Shown here one piece after another: positions 17,922 to 25,289 of a DNA stretch of 64,000 bases (within the stretch, counting starts at the first letter, position 1; each line of letters begins with the position of its first letter). The notes under the pieces are model-generated. The model did no database searches. It had not been told where the DNA came from and saw only the letters and a program-made list of their open reading frames with translations. Source of the DNA: Deltaproteobacteria bacterium (GTDB lineage: Bacteria > Desulfobacterota > Binatia > UBA9968); assembly GCA_016874755.1 (NCBI GenBank), contig VGTH01000029.1, positions 1-64,000 on the forward strand, given 5' to 3'. The translations under genes and the position numbers were made by a program.

Positions 17922-17951
17922 AAAAAGGCCAACCGGTGGGTTGGCCTTTTT
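17921..17951. terminator. Bidirectional intrinsic terminator
   Basis: A6-GGCCAACC-GGTG-GGTTGGCC-T5: a perfect 8-bp GC-rich stem flanked by A's on one side and T's on the other, exactly between tatC (+) and the arginine decarboxylase gene (-), which converge here. Confidence 0.93.
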
Positions 17952-17977
17952 GGCAGACACAAGATAGACGAAAACGG

Positions 17978-18529
17978 CTAACTGTCGTCGTTGATAAACG
18001 CACAAGCGGCGAACACCGTGGTCCAAAGGCCGTCTTTGTTGCCGATGGCCGATTGGGTGATGTTCGATGTTCGGACGATCTTGCCGGACATCTTGAATAA
18101 ATTTTCCCGTTCGTCCCACGCGGTGTCCGGATCGAACTCGATGCCCAACGTGGTCGCCAACATGCTCGCCGCCAGGTCTTCCGCGTACTCGCCGGCCTTC
18201 TCTTCAGTCTCGCCAAAGGAGTGGTGCTCGGATAAATAGCCGTGCTGTTCCTGATCCGCAGGGATCGCAACACCCACCGAAGCCGCCACCAGCCGGTTGG
18301 GCTCGTTGGTGCTTTCGCGATCATAGACGGAGAAGACAATCTCGCCGGGGCGCAAGAGTTTCGTGCCTTCTTCTTTGGAGATCCGTTTGCAGTAGGGCGG
18401 ATAGATGCTCGAGACGAGCACCAGGTTGCAGTAAGCCAAACCCGCTTGGCGCAACGCCAACTCGAAGGACGCTAGCTTTTCTTTATGGACGCCCACACCT
18501 TTGGTGAAAAAACATTTCTTAGGAATCAT
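17978..18529 (-). CDS. Pyruvoyl-dependent arginine decarboxylase
   Basis: A 183-aa proenzyme of the PvlArgDC family, which makes agmatine from arginine as the first step of polyamine synthesis. It starts [17 protein letters not shown] and contains [15 protein letters not shown]; in the family the chain self-cleaves at the Ser-Ser step to create the pyruvoyl group. The C-terminal part has [22 protein letters not shown] split by charged residues. The ATG at 18529 is preferred as the frame extends upstream without homology. It is a monocistronic gene ending at the bidirectional terminator. Confidence 0.9.
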   Translation of the reverse strand: MIPKKCFFTKGVGVHKEKLASFELALRQAGLAYCNLVLVSSIYPPYCKRISKEEGTKLLRPGEIVFSVYDRESTNEPNRLVAASVGVAIPADQEQHGYLSEHHSFGETEEKAGEYAEDLAASMLATTLGIEFDPDTAWDERENLFKMSGKIVRTSNITQSAIGNKDGLWTTVFAACAFINDDS

Positions 18530-18632
18530 GGTGCGCGTGCTATAACATGAAACGAAAAAACCTACAAGAATTCGGCCGGCTGACGAGGGAAAAGAAAAAA
18601 TCCTAGTCTCACCGCGTTCCGAATTTCTTTCC

Positions 18633-19133
18633 TCATTCGACAATCACCAGCACCGCGCCGCCTTCCACCGTGTCGCCGGGCTTCACTTTGATTTCTTTGA
18701 CTTCGCCGGCGATCGGGCTATGCACTTCGTTTTCCATCTTCATCGCCTCGACGATCACCAAGCCCTGACCTTTCTCCACAGCGTCGCCTTCGGCCACCAG
18801 CAGCGCAATGATTTTGCCCGGCATGGGCACGGAGACTTTTTGCCGACCCTGCAGGGCGGCGCCGCTTGCTTCGCCGACGCGCACGCGCCGCTCATCCAAT
18901 AGGTTGATATGATAAACGCGCCCGTCCACTAGCACGCGGTACTCGTCTTCGCTGTTGTCGACCTCGATCTCGAAGGACCGATTGTCGACGATCAGCGAAT
19001 AATTGGTGCGCCCGGTTTTTTTGCCATCGACTACGAATTCGTGGCCGTCGACGTTGACCCGGTAAACGGACTTGCCGCTTTCTTCGATTTCGACGGTGTA
19101 GGATTGTTCGCCCAACTTTGCGATGAAGGCCAT
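18633..19133 (-). CDS. Biotin carboxyl carrier protein of acyl-CoA carboxylase
   Basis: A 166-aa protein whose C-terminal 70 residues form a biotinyl domain: [18 protein letters not shown], then [16 protein letters not shown] with the biotinylated Lys in AMKM, and ending [11 protein letters not shown]. The N-terminal part has beta-strand repeats ([15 protein letters not shown]) typical of BCCP subunits in acyl-CoA carboxylases. It follows the biotin carboxylase gene and works with it and the carboxyltransferase encoded upstream. Confidence 0.92.
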   Translation of the reverse strand: MAFIAKLGEQSYTVEIEESGKSVYRVNVDGHEFVVDGKKTGRTNYSLIVDNRSFEIEVDNSEDEYRVLVDGRVYHINLLDERRVRVGEASGAALQGRQKVSVPMPGKIIALLVAEGDAVEKGQGLVIVEAMKMENEVHSPIAGEVKEIKVKPGDTVEGGAVLVIVE

Positions 19134-19196
19134 AGCTATTCGCTCAGGGGTTCGGCTTCAAACTCTCGCCGTGGGTCCAAGCCGGATCGCTGCCGA

Positions 19197-20726
19197 TCAC
19201 GATCTTTTCCAGCCCCGGGCCGCGGTGCGCAACGCGCTCCGCTTGCCCTGCTCGCGCCACTTGGAGGGCTGGGCGGCGCGGTTGGCCAACAGCCCGATGG
19301 TGTTTTCTTGCTCGCGGTGCAAAGCGGCGATGGCCGCCGAAGCGAGCGCAATGTCTTTGTGCGGGAAGACCTCTTCTTTGTTCATGTTGCGGTATTCTTC
19401 GTCGATGAAACCGGTGCTGAAATCCCCCGACATGAAGCGTGGGTGGCGCAGGATCCATTGATGAAATGAAATGTTGGTTTTGATGCCGCGCACTTGATAC
19501 TCGCGCAGGGCGCGGCGCATGCGTAAGATCGCTTCGATGCGATTTTCGCCCCAGGTGATCAATTTGGCGATCATCGGATCGTAGTAGATCGGCACCTCGG
19601 CGCCCTCATACACACCGCAATCATTGCGCAGGCCGAGGCCCTCGGGCAGACGCAATCCTTCGATCTTGCCGGGGCAGGGCATAAATTGATTCTCAGCGTC
19701 TTCGGCGTAGATGCGGCACTCGATGGCGTGACCGGTCTGCGTAATGTGCCGCTGGCGCCAGGGTAAGTAGCCGCCGGCGGCGATCTCGATCTGCGCCTTG
19801 ACCAGATCGATGCCGACCACCCGTTCAGTGACGGCGTGCTCCACCTGCAGGCGCGTGTTCATTTCGAGGAAATAGAAATTTTGCTCTTGATCCAAAAGAA
19901 ATTCCAGCGTGCCGGCGCCGACGTAGCCGACGGCGCGCGCCCCTTGGATGGCGATGCGGCCGATGCGCCGGCGCGTGCGGTCTTCCAGGCCCGGCGCCGG
20001 CGACTCTTCGATGACTTTTTGATGGCGCCGCTGGATCGAGCACTCACGATCGTATAGGTGAATCACCCGGCCATACTTGTCGGCGAGAATCTGAATTTCG
20101 ACGTGGCGCGGCTTCTCGATAAACTTTTCGACATAAAGGCGTGGATCGCCGAACGACGAAGCTGCTTCGGAGCCCACCGCGCGATACGCTGACGAGACTT
20201 CCCGGCGTGCGCGCACCAACCGCAAACCCTTGCCGCCGCCGCCGGCCACGGCTTTCAACATGCAGGGGTAGCCGATCTTCTCCATCGTTTGCAGGACTTC
20301 TTCTTCGGTGCTGAGAATTCCTTCCGAGCCCGGCACCACCGGCACGCCGGCCGCTTTCATCACTTCGCGCGCTTTCACTTTGTCGCCCATCTGATCGATG
20401 ACTTCCGGCGACGGGCCGATGAAGACGATGCCTTCGTCTTTGCAGCGCTGCGCGAACTTGGCGTTCTCCGCGAGAAAGCCGTAGCCCGGATGAACCGCTT
20501 CGGCGCCGCTCTTTTTGCAGACGTCAATGATTCGATCGATGACAAGATAGCTCTGCGCCGAGGGCGCGGGGCCGATTGGGTAGGCGTAGTCCGCGTATTT
20601 GACGTGGAGCGATTCGCGGTCGGCTTCGGAGTAAACCGCGACAGTCTCGATATCGAGCTCGCGGCAGGCGCGGGTGATGCGCACGGCGATTTCGCCGCGG
20701 TTGGCGATTAGTATTCGCTTGAACAT
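19197..20726 (-). CDS. Acyl-CoA carboxylase, biotin carboxylase subunit
   Basis: A 509-aa ATP-grasp enzyme carboxylating biotin. Starts MFKRILIANRGEIAVRITRA; has VHPGYGFLAENAKFA, the ATP loop MLKAVAGGGGKGLRLV, the RDCSxQRRxQK-type block (YDRECSIQRRHQKVIEESP) and EMNTRLQVEHAVTE in the catalytic site. The extra C-terminal 50 or so residues (after GFIDEEY) end in a basic tail. The ATG at 20726 is where homology begins. A long imperfect hairpin at 20743-20833 separates it from the carboxyltransferase gene just upstream on the same strand. Confidence 0.94.
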   Translation of the reverse strand: MFKRILIANRGEIAVRITRACRELDIETVAVYSEADRESLHVKYADYAYPIGPAPSAQSYLVIDRIIDVCKKSGAEAVHPGYGFLAENAKFAQRCKDEGIVFIGPSPEVIDQMGDKVKAREVMKAAGVPVVPGSEGILSTEEEVLQTMEKIGYPCMLKAVAGGGGKGLRLVRARREVSSAYRAVGSEAASSFGDPRLYVEKFIEKPRHVEIQILADKYGRVIHLYDRECSIQRRHQKVIEESPAPGLEDRTRRRIGRIAIQGARAVGYVGAGTLEFLLDQEQNFYFLEMNTRLQVEHAVTERVVGIDLVKAQIEIAAGGYLPWRQRHITQTGHAIECRIYAEDAENQFMPCPGKIEGLRLPEGLGLRNDCGVYEGAEVPIYYDPMIAKLITWGENRIEAILRMRRALREYQVRGIKTNISFHQWILRHPRFMSGDFSTGFIDEEYRNMNKEEVFPHKDIALASAAIAALHREQENTIGLLANRAAQPSKWREQGKRSALRTAARGWKRS

Positions 20727-20742
20727 TTTTGACGAAAAGCCG

Positions 20743-20833
20743 TATAGGCAACCGGCGTGAGGCAACAGGCAACAGTAAGAATCGGAGAGGATGTCTTCCG
20801 CCTGCTGCCTGTGGCCTGTTGCCTATGGCCTAT
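20743..20833. repeat. GGCAACAGGCAACAG imperfect palindrome
   Basis: The left arm (ATAGGCAACC ... AGGCAACAGGCAACAG) is matched by the right arm (CTGCTGCCTGTGGCCTGTTGCCTATGG) in inverse orientation with several mismatches, spanning about 90 bp between two genes of one operon. It could be an RNA stem setting relative expression of the carboxyltransferase and biotin carboxylase. Confidence 0.65.
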
Positions 20834-20834
20834 T

Positions 20835-22382
20835 TTAGAGCGGAATATTCCCATGCTTCTTCGGCGGATTGTGGTCTTGCTTGTTTTTGAGCATCTCCAA
20901 CGACCGGATCAACGTCGGGCGCGTATCCTCGGGATAAATAATCGCATCGATGTAGCCGGCTTCGGCGGCTTTGAACGGGTTGGCAAAAGTCTCGCGGTAG
21001 TTGGCGATCTGCTCTTCGCGCGCTTTGGCCGGGTCGCTGGCTTTTTGCAGAGCTTCACGGAAGACGATGTTGATGGCGCCCTCCGGACCCATGACGGCGA
21101 TTTCGCCGGTGGGGTAGGCGAGATTGACGTCGCCGCGCAGGTGTTTGCTGGCCATGACAATGTAACCGCCGCCGTAGGCTTTGCGTGTGACGATGGTGAT
21201 TTTCGGCACGGTCGCCTCGGCGTAGGCGTAGAGCAATTTCGCGCCGTGGCGAATAATGCCGTGATACTCTTGATCGGTGCCCGGCAGAAAACCCGGCACG
21301 TCGACGAATGTCACGATCGGAATATTGAAGCAGTCGCAGAAGCGAATGAAGCGCGCGGCTTTGACCGACGCGTTGATGTCGAGGCAGCCGGCCAATGCGT
21401 TGGGTTGATTGGCAACGATGCCGACCGGGCGGCCGCCCAGGCGCGCAAAGCCGACGAGAATATTGTGAGCGAACTCGCGCTGCACTTCGTAGAAGTAGCC
21501 TTCGTCGACCACGGCAGCGATTAATTCTTTCATGTCATAGGGGCGGTTCGGATTGTCCGGCACCAGATCGCGCAGCCGTTTGTCGCGCCGCAGCGGATCG
21601 TCGGGGGTCGAGCGAAACGGCGGGTCTTCCTGATTATTGCTGGGCAGAAAGCTCAGTAGCTCGCGCATCATGACCAAACAATCTTTTTCGGTATTGGCCG
21701 TGAAGTGGCAGACGCCGCTCTTGCTGCTATGGGCTTCGGCGCCGCCGAGGGCCTCTTTGGTGACATCTTCATGGGTGACGGTCTTGATGACGTCCGGCCC
21801 GGTGATGAACATATAGCTATTGGTCTTGGCCATGAAGATAAAATCGGTCACCGCCGGCGAATAGACCGCGCCACCGGCGCACGGGCCGAGGATTGCGGTC
21901 AGCTGCGGCACGACGCCCGAAGCCATCACGTTGCGCTGAAAGATTTCGCCGTAGCCGGCCAAGCTGTCGACCCCTTCTTGAATGCGCGCGCCGCCGGAGT
22001 CGTTGATGCCGATGATCGGCGCGCCGTTCTTCATTGCCAAATCCATGACTTTGCAGATCTTGTCGGCGACCACTTTGCTCAAGCTGCCGCCGAAAACCGT
22101 GAAGTCTTGGGAGTAGACGTAAACCAGCCGGCCGTCGATGGCGCCGTAGCCGGTGACCACTGCGTCGCCGAGAAATTTTTGTTTGTCGAGGCCAAAATCG
22201 GTGCAGTCGTGGGTGCGCAGCTTGTCCATTTCAACGAAGCTGCCGCTGTCGAGGAGAATATCGAGGCGCTCGCGCGCCAACAGTTTGCCTTGTTCGTGCT
22301 GGCGTTTGGCGCGCTCCGAGCCGCCGCCCGCTTCGGCGCGCTGATTCAAGTCGCGCAACTTGTCGACGTTATCGATGGCCAT
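20835..22382 (-). CDS. Acyl-CoA carboxylase carboxyltransferase subunit (PccB-like)
   Basis: A 515-aa crotonase-fold carboxyltransferase of the propionyl-/acetyl-CoA carboxylase beta family. Visible oxyanion-hole and CoA motifs: GINDSGGARIQEGVDSLAGY (N-domain), LGPCAGGAVYSPAVTDF, and in the C-domain VDVPGFLPGTDQEYHGIIRHG, TRKAYGGGYIVMASK and MGPEGAINIVF. It ends KKHGNIPL, a tail common in PccB proteins. Start at 22382 fits family length; the longer frame has no homology. It most likely makes methylmalonyl-CoA from propionyl-CoA with the two genes downstream; a geranyl- or acetyl-CoA role is possible. Confidence 0.94.
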   Translation of the reverse strand: MAIDNVDKLRDLNQRAEAGGGSERAKRQHEQGKLLARERLDILLDSGSFVEMDKLRTHDCTDFGLDKQKFLGDAVVTGYGAIDGRLVYVYSQDFTVFGGSLSKVVADKICKVMDLAMKNGAPIIGINDSGGARIQEGVDSLAGYGEIFQRNVMASGVVPQLTAILGPCAGGAVYSPAVTDFIFMAKTNSYMFITGPDVIKTVTHEDVTKEALGGAEAHSSKSGVCHFTANTEKDCLVMMRELLSFLPSNNQEDPPFRSTPDDPLRRDKRLRDLVPDNPNRPYDMKELIAAVVDEGYFYEVQREFAHNILVGFARLGGRPVGIVANQPNALAGCLDINASVKAARFIRFCDCFNIPIVTFVDVPGFLPGTDQEYHGIIRHGAKLLYAYAEATVPKITIVTRKAYGGGYIVMASKHLRGDVNLAYPTGEIAVMGPEGAINIVFREALQKASDPAKAREEQIANYRETFANPFKAAEAGYIDAIIYPEDTRPTLIRSLEMLKNKQDHNPPKKHGNIPL

Positions 22383-22569
22383 CGAGAAAAACTTTCCTTG
22401 GATGAAGAATTGAACCCTCACCCGCCCGGCGAGTGCCGCGATCATAACAGACACGGTCCATGAGTCAAACGAATTTGGCCTCGACAGCGGGCAAGAATAC
22501 CTTGAAGTTGTGCGGGGGAATTGTTAGCCTTCTTAAACAATACTTTAGTAAGTGTTAAGCCGCACAAAA

Positions 22570-23763
22570 ATGTTCGATGTAAAAAATCGCCAACGCAAAT
22601 CCGTCGCGGAAGTGGCACCAGAAGACTCCCACAAATTGAAAAGTGACGAAGCGCTCTTGCTGGTTTCGGCGAGCGAGGGCGATTCGAACATGCTGTATGC
22701 GGTGGGTTTTTTCGTGCCCGACCCGTTTATCTTCTTTGCGCACAAAGAGACGAGCTTTGTCGTCATGAGCGATTTGGAGATCGATCGCGCCAAGAAGCAG
22801 TCGCGCGCCGATAAAGTGCTGTCGCTGTCGGCGTATCAGAAAAAGCTTCGCAAGGCCGGCAAAGTGCCGGCGATGATCGATATTCTCGATTTGATCTTTC
22901 GCGAGCGGGGCATTCGCAAGTTGATCGTGCCGGCAAATTTTCCCGCGCTTTTGAGCGATCAGCTGCGCGCCAAAGGGTTTAGCGTGCAAATCCGCCGCGA
23001 TCCGTTTTTTGCGGAGAGGGAAACTAAGAACAACATCGAAGTAAAACAAATCACCGAGTCGCTGCGCATCGCAGTACTCGGCCTCGAAGCGGGCATCCGG
23101 CTGCTCAAACGCACCCAGCCCAAGCGCGACGGCTACCTTTATGTCAACGGCACGCGCTTGACGTCGGAGATGCTCAAGACCGCCGTCAACACGACGATCA
23201 TGGCGCAGGGCTGGCTGCCGAGCCACACGATTATCTCTTCCGGCAACCAGTGCGTCGATCCGCATCATGAAGGCACTGGGCCGATCAAGGCGAACACTTC
23301 GATCATCTTCGATATCTTTCCGCGCTCGCAGAAAAACGGCTACTTCGGCGACTTGAGCCGCACGGTGGTGCGCGGGCGGGCCTCGGAAACGTTGAAAGAA
23401 ATGTATGCCACGGTGCAGGCTGGCCAGCAGATCGGCTTTGACTTGATCCGCGCCGGCATCAACGGCCGTGAAGTGCATCAAAAAATTCTCGACCTGTTCG
23501 CCGCGCGCGGCTTTAACACGGGCCGCATCGGCGGCCGCATGCAGGGATTTTTTCACGGCACCGGCCATGGCCTGGGCCTCGACATCCACGAAGCGCCGCG
23601 CATCGCACCGGTGGACGCAACGCTGAAGACCGGCCACGTCGTCACGGTGGAGCCGGGGCTCTATTACATAGGCCTGGGCGGCGTGCGCCTGGAAGACGTT
23701 GTCGTCGTCAAAGACAAAGGCAACCGCAACCTCACCGACTGCCCGCAGTTCTTGGAAGTATAG
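22570..23763 (+). CDS. M24 family metallopeptidase (Xaa-Pro aminopeptidase-like)
   Basis: A 397-aa creatinase/aminopeptidase-fold protein. The C-terminal half keeps all five dinuclear metal ligands in order: Asp in SIIFDIFPRS, Asp in YFGDLSRTVV, His in HGTGHGLGLDIHEAPR, Glu in VVTVEPGLYY and Glu in GVRLEDVVVV. The N-terminal half is a typical creatinase_N domain. The ATG at 22570 is preferred over the upstream GTG at 22552. Its role is probably cytoplasmic cleavage of proline peptides or a creatinase-type amide. Single gene, divergent from the carboxyltransferase gene. Confidence 0.9.
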   Translation: MFDVKNRQRKSVAEVAPEDSHKLKSDEALLLVSASEGDSNMLYAVGFFVPDPFIFFAHKETSFVVMSDLEIDRAKKQSRADKVLSLSAYQKKLRKAGKVPAMIDILDLIFRERGIRKLIVPANFPALLSDQLRAKGFSVQIRRDPFFAERETKNNIEVKQITESLRIAVLGLEAGIRLLKRTQPKRDGYLYVNGTRLTSEMLKTAVNTTIMAQGWLPSHTIISSGNQCVDPHHEGTGPIKANTSIIFDIFPRSQKNGYFGDLSRTVVRGRASETLKEMYATVQAGQQIGFDLIRAGINGREVHQKILDLFAARGFNTGRIGGRMQGFFHGTGHGLGLDIHEAPRIAPVDATLKTGHVVTVEPGLYYIGLGGVRLEDVVVVKDKGNRNLTDCPQFLEV

Positions 23764-23800
23764 GTTTAGAGTTTCGGGTCTCGTGTTCCGAGTTTTTCGC
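23764..23800. repeat. AACCCGAAAC word repeat, copy 2
   Basis: GTTTAGAGTTTCGGGTCTCGTGTTCCGAGTTT, the same vocabulary (in reverse complement) as the repeats near 3891, 28790, 34062 and 52275. It lies directly after the M24 peptidase stop. Confidence 0.5.
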
Positions 23801-23853
23801 CCGTTGTTAGCTTTGCTGTCCGCGGTACAGCCCCGTTCTTGGACCAATCGAAC

Positions 23854-24558
23854 ATGAGCGTTGATCGGAATCGGGTTGCGCAACTGGTAGAGTCTCTCAA
23901 TTCTTCGGACAAACCCAAAATTCGCGCCGCCGTCGATGCGTTAACCCCTCTAGCCTTACAATCCGAAGCGCTACGATCTCAACTCGAGGGGTTACTGAAC
24001 CAAGCCCAGTCTAACCGCTGGCCGATCGCCTACATTCTTGGTCAATTGCCCGAGCCGTCCGGTGCGGTGATTCGATCGCTACTCGCCGGGCTCGACCATC
24101 GTGAACCTGACATCCGCTGGGCGATCGCGCTGCTACTGAACCGCATTGCCAAGAGCCATGGCGAACTTGTGACTTGGTTCATGGACCTGCTCACCAGCGG
24201 GACGGTCAATCAAAAACGCATGGCGATTTATTGCTTGCGCGATTTGGAATTGGAGGACGCTGAGAGTCTGCTGGCCATGGTGCGAGCTGTGTGCGACGTC
24301 GACGCAACGGTGCGGGTGGCGGCTATTACAAGCTTAAAAAGACGCCGCGATGCCGGAGCCAGCGAACGCGATGATCTGCTACAAAGGTTTCTGCACGACG
24401 ATGACTTGCGGGTGCGCAACGCTGCGGCGATTACCTTGGCCAACTTGGGCTCGCCTTCCGTTGAGTTGATGCAAGCGCTGCAGGCCGCGGCGGCGGGAGA
24501 AAATGCGCAATTAAAAAAATCCGCTGAAGTCGCGCTTGCGATTCTGTACAAACAGTAG
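23854..24558 (+). CDS. HEAT-repeat protein
   Basis: A 234-aa all-helical protein. From about residue 60 it has recurring 30-35 residue helix pairs (EPDIRWAIALLLNRIAK; DATVRVAAITSLKRRRD; DLRVRNAAAITLANLG; ENAQLKKSAEVALAIL), matching HEAT or PBS-lyase-type repeats that serve as protein-binding scaffolds. No catalytic residues or signal peptide. The ATG at 23854 is chosen over 23839, though neither has a clear ribosome site. Single gene; partner unknown. Confidence 0.8.
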   Translation: MSVDRNRVAQLVESLNSSDKPKIRAAVDALTPLALQSEALRSQLEGLLNQAQSNRWPIAYILGQLPEPSGAVIRSLLAGLDHREPDIRWAIALLLNRIAKSHGELVTWFMDLLTSGTVNQKRMAIYCLRDLELEDAESLLAMVRAVCDVDATVRVAAITSLKRRRDAGASERDDLLQRFLHDDDLRVRNAAAITLANLGSPSVELMQALQAAAAGENAQLKKSAEVALAILYKQ

Positions 24559-24564
24559 CCAGTT

Positions 24565-24588
24565 GGGCGCAATTCATCGCGCCCTTAC
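24565..24588. repeat. GTAGGGGCG...CGCCC palindromic repeat, copy 2
   Basis: GGGCGCAATTCATCGCGCCC followed by TTAC: the same hairpin as at 3858 with two stem changes. It directly follows the stop of the HEAT-repeat gene and could help end its transcript. Confidence 0.6.
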
Positions 24589-24607
24589 ATCTTAACGATT
24601 GGCGGTT

Positions 24608-24650
24608 GTTTAAAATGATAGGGGCCGCCAAGCTTGCGCCGGGCGGCCCC
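24608..24650 (-). terminator. Terminator of the 13-codon transcription unit
   Basis: On the minus strand: GGGGCCGCC, 12-nt loop, GGCGGCCCC, then TATCATTTTAAAC. A perfect 9-bp, very GC-rich stem (24621-24629 with 24642-24650) with a short U-rich tail. It has no other minus-strand gene to serve except the tiny ORF at 24718-24759. Confidence 0.8.
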
Positions 24651-24674
24651 GTAGGTGGACTGAGGGGAATTCCC

Positions 24675-24719
24675 AGGCTCTAGGCCCGAATTCCCTTCAC
24701 AGAAATCCGCCTAGAGCCT
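24675..24719 (-). repeat. 11-bp perfect inverted repeat after the tiny ORF
   Basis: AGGCTCTAGGC and GCCTAGAGCCT pair perfectly across a 23-nt loop. The stem starts inside the TAG stop codon of the 13-codon ORF. It is a second strong RNA hairpin in the same short transcript. Confidence 0.8.
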
Positions 24720-24759
24720 AAGTCTCAGCCACCTCACAGTCAGTACATTTATCAATCAT
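24718..24759 (-). CDS. Candidate 13-residue peptide, unknown function
   Basis: ATG at 24759, reading MIDKCTDCEVAET and stopping at TAG. The peptide has a C-x2-C pair and acidic character. AAAGGAGGTGG, a full match to the anti-Shine-Dalgarno sequence, lies about 10 nt before the ATG; a TTGACA-17-TACACT promoter lies just upstream; a hairpin starts at the stop codon and a GC-rich terminator follows. The whole unit is about 180 nt and has no gene downstream on its strand, so it is not a simple attenuator leader. It may be a small metal- or thiol-binding peptide, a precursor for modification, or part of a dual-function RNA. I do not recognise a family. Confidence 0.55.
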   Translation of the reverse strand: MIDKCTDCEVAET

Positions 24760-24766
24760 GTCTGGA

Positions 24767-24777
24767 CCACCTCCTTT
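24767..24777 (-). promoter_or_regulatory. Perfect Shine-Dalgarno site of the tiny ORF
   Basis: AAAGGAGGTGG on the minus strand, longer and better than the ribosome site of almost any large gene in the window. It is the main reason to take the 13-codon ORF seriously. Confidence 0.8.
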
Positions 24778-24792
24778 CCCTGTTCACCACGA

Positions 24793-24821
24793 AGTGTAAG
24801 GAAGCAGTCACGATCTGTCAA
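24793..24821 (-). promoter_or_regulatory. Sigma70-type promoter of the tiny ORF
   Basis: Minus strand: TTGACA (24821-24816), exactly 17 bases, then TACACT (24798-24793). The -35 is a full consensus match and the -10 matches 4 of 6. Start of transcription would be near 24786, giving a leader of about 27 nt that contains the ribosome site. Confidence 0.75.
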
Positions 24822-24858
24822 CAAGAAAGTTGGGCTGGGCTCAGATTTGTCGGTCGGC

Positions 24859-25121
24859 CTAGCCCGGATTATTCATCGCTGCGGCGCGATCGAAGTGAAA
24901 CTCTTCCGGAGCGAAGGCAACAGATATCCGCTTCGACGCCGCCTTGTAGGGGCGACCGGCGGTCGCCCTGCTCTGCGAATCGCAGTGGAAAGGTCGAAGA
25001 GATGCCCAGCATCGGCGAATTAAACCGAACGATTTGCGCTGATGCCTGCGCTCCTCCAGAGTTCCACTTCGATCGACACAGTGTCATCGGTTTTCCCGGT
25101 CGCATGAATAATTCGGGCTAG
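24859..25121. mobile_element. MITE-like element with CTAG-flanked inverted ends
   Basis: CTAGCCCGGATTATTCAT (24859-24876) and the reverse complement of 25104-25121 (CTAGCCCGAATTATTCAT) match in 17 of 18 bases. A second, inner inverted pair (24888-24918 with 25043-25074) matches in about 26 of 31. The 263-bp element has no transposase gene and could have been moved in trans; CTAG at both ends suits a 4-bp target duplication or part of the ends. It contains a GTAGGGGCG hairpin at 24946. Confidence 0.65.
24946..24968. repeat. GTAGGGGCG...CGCCC palindromic repeat, copy 3
   Basis: GTAGGGGCGACC-GGC-GGTCGCCC, a perfect 8-bp stem, located inside the MITE-like element. Confidence 0.65.
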
Positions 25122-25289
25122 CGGGCTTTGTCGATCTCTTGCATTAGCGATGCGTCGACGAATTGGCTGGGGTTGGCGCCAATGCCTTCCTTGCCAAGGG
25201 TCTTCAGCAAGTGACGCACGCCTTCGAGGTCGACGTGAATTGATTTCTGGAGATGCTTTTGCCCGTAGACAAGTGCGGCGCATCGTTTC
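25118..25289 (-). pseudogene. C-terminal remnant of an NMT1/THI5-like binding protein
   Basis: The frame ending in TAG at 25118-25120 reads ALVYGQKHLQKSIHVDLEG, then VRHLLKTLGKEGIGANPSQF and VDASLMQEIDKAR. This is the end of an SsuA/NMT1-type solute-binding protein; the FVDASLxxEID pattern matches the FVDTSFLEEFDKAG tail of the intact gene at 51274. There is no start codon, signal peptide or remaining domain, and the stop codon falls on the CTAG end of the MITE-like element. The rest of the gene must have been lost when the PqqC-like gene came to lie here. Confidence 0.6.

Larger units (their letters stand above)
24559..25289. other. 730-base region without a large gene
   Basis: Holds, in order, a GTAGGGGCG-type palindrome, a terminator, an 11-bp inverted repeat, a 13-codon ORF with perfect ribosome site, a sigma70-type promoter (all minus strand), a 263-bp MITE-like element with CTAG at both ends, and the tail of a dead binding-protein gene. 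Each is listed separately. Confidence 0.8.

Noticed and set aside
24718-24821. Tiny ORF as an attenuator leader peptide
   Set aside because: No gene follows on the same strand after the terminator; the next coding sequence there is the convergent HEAT-repeat gene.
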